Positions 57,681 to 64,000 of a DNA stretch of 64,000 nucleotides are shown piece after piece (the first letter of the stretch is position 1; the number at the start of each line of letters is the position of its first letter). This DNA comes from Platycnemis pennipes (Eukaryota; Arthropoda; Insecta; Odonata; Platycnemididae), in assembly GCA_933228895.1 (NCBI GenBank), contig OW121857.1, positions 4,650,001 to 4,714,000 of the forward strand, read 5' to 3'. The notes under the pieces were generated by a model, which was not told where the DNA came from, made no database searches, and saw only the letters and a program-made list of their open reading frames with translations. The position numbers were made by a program, and so were the translations under genes.

Positions 57681-58211
57681 CAGGTTCTAAATGCCTCCGT
57701 TGCTGATGAAATCGAGCTGTGTGAGGGAACGGGAGTTGATGGCTTTCAGGGTGCTTCACCATTGTGTACAACTTTATGGTCATTTAACAGGTTGTTCGAT
57801 GTCCTCAACTCCTGAAATATTATCCAGCAAGGCCTGAAGAAGCCCAATAGAGCACCAATTTTTATGCCAATGGAGCACCTATTTGGAAAATTAATATGCT
57901 GACTTTATTTCACAAACCCATTTTCCAGTCAGTTCTACCCTACGAACATTTTAATAGTCGTAGTTATCATCACATCACAAAGTTTCATTGATTTTAATCG
58001 GTAAGAATTTCTTAAGGTTCTAAAAAATGTTTATTGTGTAGTCTAATGTCATAATGCATAGAGATTAACGTACGAGTTCGATTGAATGAGATTTCGACAT
58101 CAGGCGAACTGCCAAAGTTTGTAATCTTAATGTAAAAATCATTATTAATTATTGTTCCAATGTTGATAATACCGTTATAGTTAATAGTCAGCCACCTGGT
58201 CATGTTTTTCT
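57681..58211. other. Stretch without recognised gene
   Basis: AT-rich with no supported feature before the hAT element. Confidence 0.5.
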
Positions 58212-58219
58212 ATCCACAA

Positions 58220-61057
58220 CAGGACCGGCGACAGGGGGGGGGCAAAGGGGGCAAATGCCCAGGGGCCCGGGCCAAAATAAATTAATTGAAAGTAAAAAAT
58301 TAAAGCATGAATAAATTTAATGCCAAAAAGAATACAAAATTTTGTTGTTTAAAAAGTGAAAAAAAAACAAATGAAGGTAGAGCGTGTGTCAGTGTGCAAT
58401 ACAGAAGTATGACGTTAGCATTGTTGTTGTGGTCATCGAGGGTTTTGGGGTGATGGGGACGATAGAGAGAGAAGCGCGGGCCCTGTGTCGACACTCACCC
58501 TTTGCCCACCCTTTGCCGCGAACATTTGCCACTCAGCGACATGTTTTAACCTGAACGAAAAGACACCCAATCCCCCCGCCTAAAGTCTATTGTTTACTTG
58601 TTAGTGGACTGTAAATATTTATTTATTCTGCAGTAAAAGTTACAGATTAGCAGTAGCAAGCTACACATTCTAGTGTTGTGTCATTTTTTTTGTATACATG
58701 AGCTCCCATACACGGGGTTAGGGAGGGAACGGGCCCCCCCAACCTAGCCTCCCAGTAAGGATTGTAATCCCAGAGAGATTTTTCAATCCCAGGACTACGG
58801 GATCATCATCAAAAGTTAGAGAATATTTTCTGGAATTTAGTCCATCTTGTTTAATGCTGGCGATCACTATGTCTTTAACACGCGCACCGTAAGCTCATTT
58901 CCGTTTTTCTTATGACATGACATGATGACAAATTACTAATTCCAATAGAATGTATTAGTCAATGGACTCAGACGTCACAATGCAACACGTGTTGCATTTC
59001 ATGTCCAAGAAAACTTACTTATTAGCGCTGCCTGTTAGCGGAAAGTTGTACGTCAATCCCGGAATCCCGGGATTCGTTTATAATAAATCCCGGGATTTCG
59101 AAATTGTCATTTCATCCGGATTCCGGGAGCGCAATCCTTAACTCCCGGTTATGATAAAAAAGGGAAACAAAAAAATATCTTATATTTAAAACTTTGTGAA
59201 TATATACATATTTCAGAAATTAATTAATTCTTAAACATTATGTATAATTTATCCTTCAGAAAATTTTATATATTTGTTTCCTCGTTTTGCTTAAATACGT
59301 TCTAGGTCCATGCACGCACTGTCATGATTTTGCGTGGTTTTTGTTTATAGAAAGGAGAGGAAGGAAAATTTGAACCGATGCACAGTAGGCTGAAATGGAA
59401 AAAAATTGACAAAATTCCAAAATGTCTTTTTGGAGAGAGAATCATGAAACTCAAATACTCATTATTGATTGGCAAACACGGAATGGCATGTCATTGGTCA
59501 TGTTCTGTCCCCGTTACCGAGATCCAGTGGCTCAAACATAGCCAAAATTACACCCGACTTCAGTTTTCTATGAAAATCTTCCTATTTAAGTTGAGGGTGA
59601 CGCTGTGGGAGGAATTTGGTCGGATAAAAAACTAGTAGGTCTGTTAAAACCACTCTTTTACTTTACTGTGATTAACCGTGGGAGTTTTTTTCCTAAATGT
59701 ACGTGATATTACGTAACAAAATGGCGTACGCTAGTTTCACACAAATATTCATTTTAAGTAGTAAATATCTGGCATGTTAAGTGCCTATCTAGTGACTCAT
59801 ATTAAATCAATTGTTGATGCTTTTTAAAGGTAGATCTGAAAAAAAATTGAAAGTTCGTTTGCGACGCCAATAATTACATTTGATTTTTCGTACGCGCGTC
59901 CGGAGCTTGAGACACGCGCCGGGAGCTGGAAATGACGTGACGCGAGTAAGTTTCTCAAGCCATAAGGAACATAACGCTTCTTATTCACCTTTTTTAATAT
60001 GTGTACATTGCTATCTATCTCCGCCAGCTCTACACGTATAAAATCATGGGGGTATAGAAATATTAAGGTCTTAAAGTGCACGTGAAATCGCGTTCAAGGT
60101 TTCTCCTCTCAAAAGTAAACTTCTCATTCACACCCTCAAAGCCTTAAAATTCCTGTATTTTTCACATGAAACATTATTTTACGTTCCAGAGGGACACTAT
60201 TCCGGACTTATTTCCGTTTATTTGCCCCTTCGCCCCAGCAGTCCAAGCCTTTGACCCTACTAGGAGGTTCATGCAGAAAGGTACATTTTGGACACCGCGG
60301 AGCTTTTGGTTGTTCATCGAGAAAATCTGTTCAAATCTTTCGTTTTCCCTGCGTTACAATATGCATATCCCTGATTTATACGTCACATTAGACTTTATTC
60401 ATCTAGGAAAACTTTAGTTTCTACTTTACTTGAATTATGCACACAGGAAGGAAACAAATTATCGAAAATAGCTTAATATTGAGGCACAACAAAATATATT
60501 CCGTTCGTCAAAACCCTTAACTTACATTATTTTTACATATTCCCTGCTGTTATGTTTGATTGAGAGAATTGCAGTGAAAGCAATGCTTAGTAGAAGTGAA
60601 TATTCTGCATTCGTTTTAATTAGGTGGTGATATAACTATCTCCGAAAAGATGGGAGTAATTGTGGATATGCTAATTGTGAAAAAAAGTACGTTTTATTAC
60701 GACTTTTTATAAAATTTTCAAGTTCAAGTAAGTCCTAGTTTTGAATACTGTAATATGAAATTGTAGAGTGTGTTACACCGTCAAAAATTTTTCATTTTGA
60801 AATTGTTTCCCCATCCCATTCCACTGACATGTGTTTAATTTAAAAAAAAGGACAATTTATAGTAAATCAAAAGATAATGTAATAAACAGTGTGCAAGTTT
60901 CTTCTGCAGAAAAAGCTGATAATCAGGTAAGTCTTCGTTATAAAATAACCTGAAAGTTCGCAGTTCTGGTCTAAATTGAGTGAGGGGGTTTGCCGGGATT
61001 TAGGGGGCCCGGACCACTCAGTTGCCCAGGGGCCCGAAAATCCTGCCACCGGGCCTG
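58220..61057. mobile_element. hAT-like element with perfect 8-bp target duplication
   Basis: 2838 bp flanked by ATCCACAA on both sides (58212-58219 and 61058-61065). The left end is CAGGACCGGCGACAGG, and the right end's complement is CAGGCCCGGTGGCAGG. Both ends have a further TGCCCAGGGGCCCG block inwards. No transposase frame is visible. A smaller element is nested at 58756-59140. Confidence 0.9.
58756..59140. mobile_element. Nested MITE inside the 58220-61057 element
   Basis: 385 bp with inverted ends TAAGGATTGTAATCCC and complement TAAGGATTGCGCTCCC, plus inner CCCGGGAT motifs on the right. The flanks CCTCCCAG and ACTCCCGG match at 6 of 8 positions, a possible old duplication. Confidence 0.65.
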
Positions 61058-61065
61058 ATCCACAA

Positions 61066-61531
61066 CATCGAAAACAACGATTATTCTTTGTGAAAAACAT
61101 GGCGAAAGAGGTCGTAGTCTTCTGCAGAACCATTTCTGGGTTTATGTCTGATACGCACTGAGATGCATGGTGTTTTAAATGATTGCGAGAGTTTTGAACC
61201 ACAAATGAAATTGACTCGTCAATATCAAACTCATAATAATGGCGTATATTCATTATTTAATCCATTATTTCTCGAGCAAGAAACGAGCGAATACTGAAAT
61301 TAACTCTGTGAATATTTGTAAGTATCATATTTCTTCACGAAATTGAGTGTGACTCGGACAATGTCACTCTACACGCTGTAGATATATAATAATTAATGTT
61401 AATTAAATTAAACGTATAAAGTTTTGAAGAAGGAAACATTTGATCTCTTTAAGAGGATTATCAATGGAAAACATCGTATAAATGCAAAATTAGTGTATTA
61501 TCCCGTAAGAGTAATCGGGGAGAACAAAGAT
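61066..61531. other. Stretch without recognised gene
   Basis: AT-rich sequence between the hAT element and copy B of the large repeat; nothing recognised. Confidence 0.5.
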
Positions 61532-64000
61532 GGCGGATAGGCCACGCCCATGTTACAGGTTGAAGCATTGGCCACCATAACTAGCGCCCTCTCCATATAC
61601 CTCAATGGTTCTCGGATTGGTGGAGTGCATTGTGGGAAGGATCCGAGTGAAATCGGAGTGATTCGCAACCCATGAAATCATAACAGACTCGCTATAAGGC
61701 CCCTTTCGCTCGGGACATCAGGACATTTCGCCCTCTGTCAGTTCCTTGGAAAGCCCGCATAACTAATTGTTGCCAGGGGTGCGCAAACAATCCTCTTTGT
61801 TTATTTCATCCCGTTGCCAGGATACGGCGTAGTTGCTCGGCAGAATTTGGACGTTTGGCTGATGCTTCAAGAAGAGTCAATCTTCAACCACTTACAAAAG
61901 TTTTACACATAGAAGGGAGTTTGATTTTTGAACCGAGTGCCTGTACCTACCCGATCAAATAAAAAACTCTGTCTCTTTTTAAGATTTGGAAATCACTTCT
62001 TCAGTCTTGCACGCAACAAACGAGAAGAAAGAGTTATCCCCACTCCTGATGTTATCACGCCTAAGTGATTGTAAAAAGCGTGGTATTTGTTGAGAAGGCT
62101 TTTGCAGTGAATTTCGATGATTCCCTCGCCTGTATAACCTGAAATATCATGAACATCGCTGACACTGCAGTTCGTATCTTCAAGATAGAAGTATGGTACT
62201 GAGATTATGTTTAGTACCATTATTATGTTTATTATACCATTATGCTGAGATTATGTTTAGTACGAGTTCAATGAAACAACTAGGATGGGAATTATGTACT
62301 TTCACATGGCGGATAGACCGCGCCCACGTTACAGGTTGAAGAATTGGCCACCATAGCTAGCGCCCTCTCTCCATATACTACCGCTGTGTTTGTTTACGTG
62401 ATGGTGAAGGACTATTGGTCTAAATAATGGCATGCATTTCAAAAGTATTTCCATCTGCAATTTTTGTTGATTATTGAATAGAGCACGATAATTTCATAAC
62501 TGTCTCTTAAATACTTCACAGGCATGCAAGACTTTGAACTTAAAGTCAGAATATGCATGTGATCTTTAATTTAAATGCATATATTACAATATGCCGAGAC
62601 TAATCCCAAGAGACAAATTATTGTGGATGGCTTTTGTGTAGTTGTCCCTCTTCTCACCTTGAGTGAAAAATAACATAGACATATGGTCCTTCAAGCGAAG
62701 ATAAAGGTTTTCGGATCGAATATGTTGGCTTAATGTACTGGACTACAACAGTTATTCCACAGTTATAATACTCGCAGAAGAATATTTAAGTATGGAAAAA
62801 TATGCCTGTCACCTGCCCTCGCATTCCTTAAAGGGTTGCGCGGCGGCGTCGGTTATTTGTTTTTGACGTATTTACGTCATGCAACGTAAATACTACTTCG
62901 ATACGTCGTCCAGAGCTACGGTATTAACTAGATTCTCACGACAATATCTCAAAATTACCCATTACTCTTGGGAGAATCAAATTATTGTGATAATGGTATA
63001 TGCCATCGTGTTTAGCGGAAGGTTAGCCGCTTCTATTAGTTCCGCGCAATGGGGAAGATGATCTTCATCCCCTGCCACGCACCCTCGCGGTGGCATACAG
63101 GGTATCGCGTAGATGTATACGAGTCAAAAATCACTGTTTAACAGCTGCAAACTCATTTCTCATCAACGGATCCAAGCGAAAAGGGCTAACATTGTGGAGA
63201 ACGACGAGTTCTACATTTCCGTTTTATTAGTTGACAGTTGAATACAAACTATTTGTGTGGTAATGCGGAATGAAACATGATTCTCGTGTAGGTATTGTTG
63301 ATGTACATGATAAGAAATTTTCTCTCAAATTTAAATATGTAAGCCAAACTTTTTTATACCAACCACAAAAATTAATGCTGTTATAAATTTCCAGAAAATT
63401 GACGTAAGTCACGTGACCTGAAACGCCTTCTGACGTCAGTTGCTACGGGATCAGGTTAACTTTAAAAGAAAACGAAACGAATATATTGTTTTGAGATTTT
63501 TAGCCCTTCCTCCATCGAAAAAATGAATCAAAGAGGAATTGAAACATCACAAAGCGGTGATGTGTCTGTGGTCGACTCCCTATAGGCTGTTTTCTTAAAG
63601 AAAAATAGCGGTTGCTTTATTTCAGCAGTGATTCAAGGAGTGTTCTTATAAGATCTTATATGGACGTTTTTATCGCTCGCAATCGCTTTAGTAGCAGTAT
63701 TTATCGACGATAGATACTACTACTATAAGAAATCGAAATAATTTAGTTTATTCCATCGTACAAATGAGATAAACACATACGTCTCCGCCAAGTATACATT
63801 AATCAACTTACCTCTGCGCACAAACAGATGAACACCGCTCATATTGATACCGCGCCGTGACGCCATGCGACGACGTCGTGTTTTTCATAAGCTGCATAGA
63901 AAGTACAATTTCTAAAGAGTAATATCTTTGCAACACAGCTTAATGTTTGCGCGTAATTTTCGCCAAGAACATTACAGCTATGAACTTCACAGTTAAATGG
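61532..64000 (+). repeat. Large 2-kb duplicated unit, copy B (runs off the window)
   Basis: Colinear with 39865-41910. It has an extra module M at the start (61532-61601), the normal module M at 62308-62400, and about 450 bp at 62420-62870 with no counterpart in copy A. It contains the hairpin at 63689-63725 and the dispersed motif at 63057-63120 (copy 7). The match continues to the last base of the window, so its right end is unknown. Confidence 0.9.
62420..62870. mobile_element. Insertion specific to copy B
   Basis: Copy A passes from ATGGCATGCATTTCC to GGCGTTGAACGTAAATAC within about 65 bp, while copy B has about 450 bp between the same points. The extra DNA is AT-rich with no recognised ends, so an insertion in B or a deletion in A is equally possible. 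Confidence 0.5.

Overview
This is a window of an animal nuclear genome. It holds a spliced gene with GT-AG introns, a polyadenylation signal, tRNA-derived SINEs, LINE fragments, and hAT, mariner, pogo and copia elements. The mix suggests an arthropod, most likely an insect with a large repeat-rich genome. I cannot name the species.

The only confidently recognised host gene is PNPT1 (mitochondrial polynucleotide phosphorylase) on the + strand. Seven exons between 222 and 28970 encode the last 410 residues: the second RNase PH core, the KH domain and the S1 domain. All six internal splice phases close and the stop is TGA at 28968-28970. The 5' half of the gene lies upstream of the window.

The PNPT1 introns are filled with mobile DNA. 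Intron 3 (2825-11361) is almost entirely one minus-strand copia-type retrotransposon (3282-10958, AATAA target duplication, tRNA-iMet-type primer site). Three DNA elements have been inserted into it: a hAT-like element (3882-4912), a MITE (4970-5499) and a pogo-like element (7438-9165). Intron 4 carries the second copy of that MITE, a 1.1-kb fold-back element, a 200-bp palindrome and a mariner relic. Intron 5 carries pogo/Tigger remnants, three LINE 3' fragments and an element with direct terminal repeats. Intron 6 carries a partial copy of a large repeat, a tRNA SINE and a third copy of a MITE that contains TGACGTCA.

Downstream of PNPT1 come a LINE 3' end, a 3.2-kb hAT-like element with a 30-bp minisatellite (30324-33513), a hairpin-rich module, and a broken ZMYM1-type hAT transposase element (34579-37472) split by a SINE. 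After these are tandem repeats with nuclear-receptor-like DR1 sites. From 39.8 kb to the end lies a mosaic of duplicated, mostly non-coding DNA. It includes a 2-kb unit present at 39.86-41.9 kb and 61.5-64 kb (with an inverted partial copy in PNPT1 intron 6), a 217-bp and a 350-bp tandem array, and a hAT element with perfect 8-bp target duplications (58220-61057).

Minus-strand splice-like signals between 45 and 55 kb, next to a CCAAT/CRE cluster at 54.0 kb, may mark an unrecognised non-coding transcript. No RNA gene, CRISPR array or second complete protein gene is evident.
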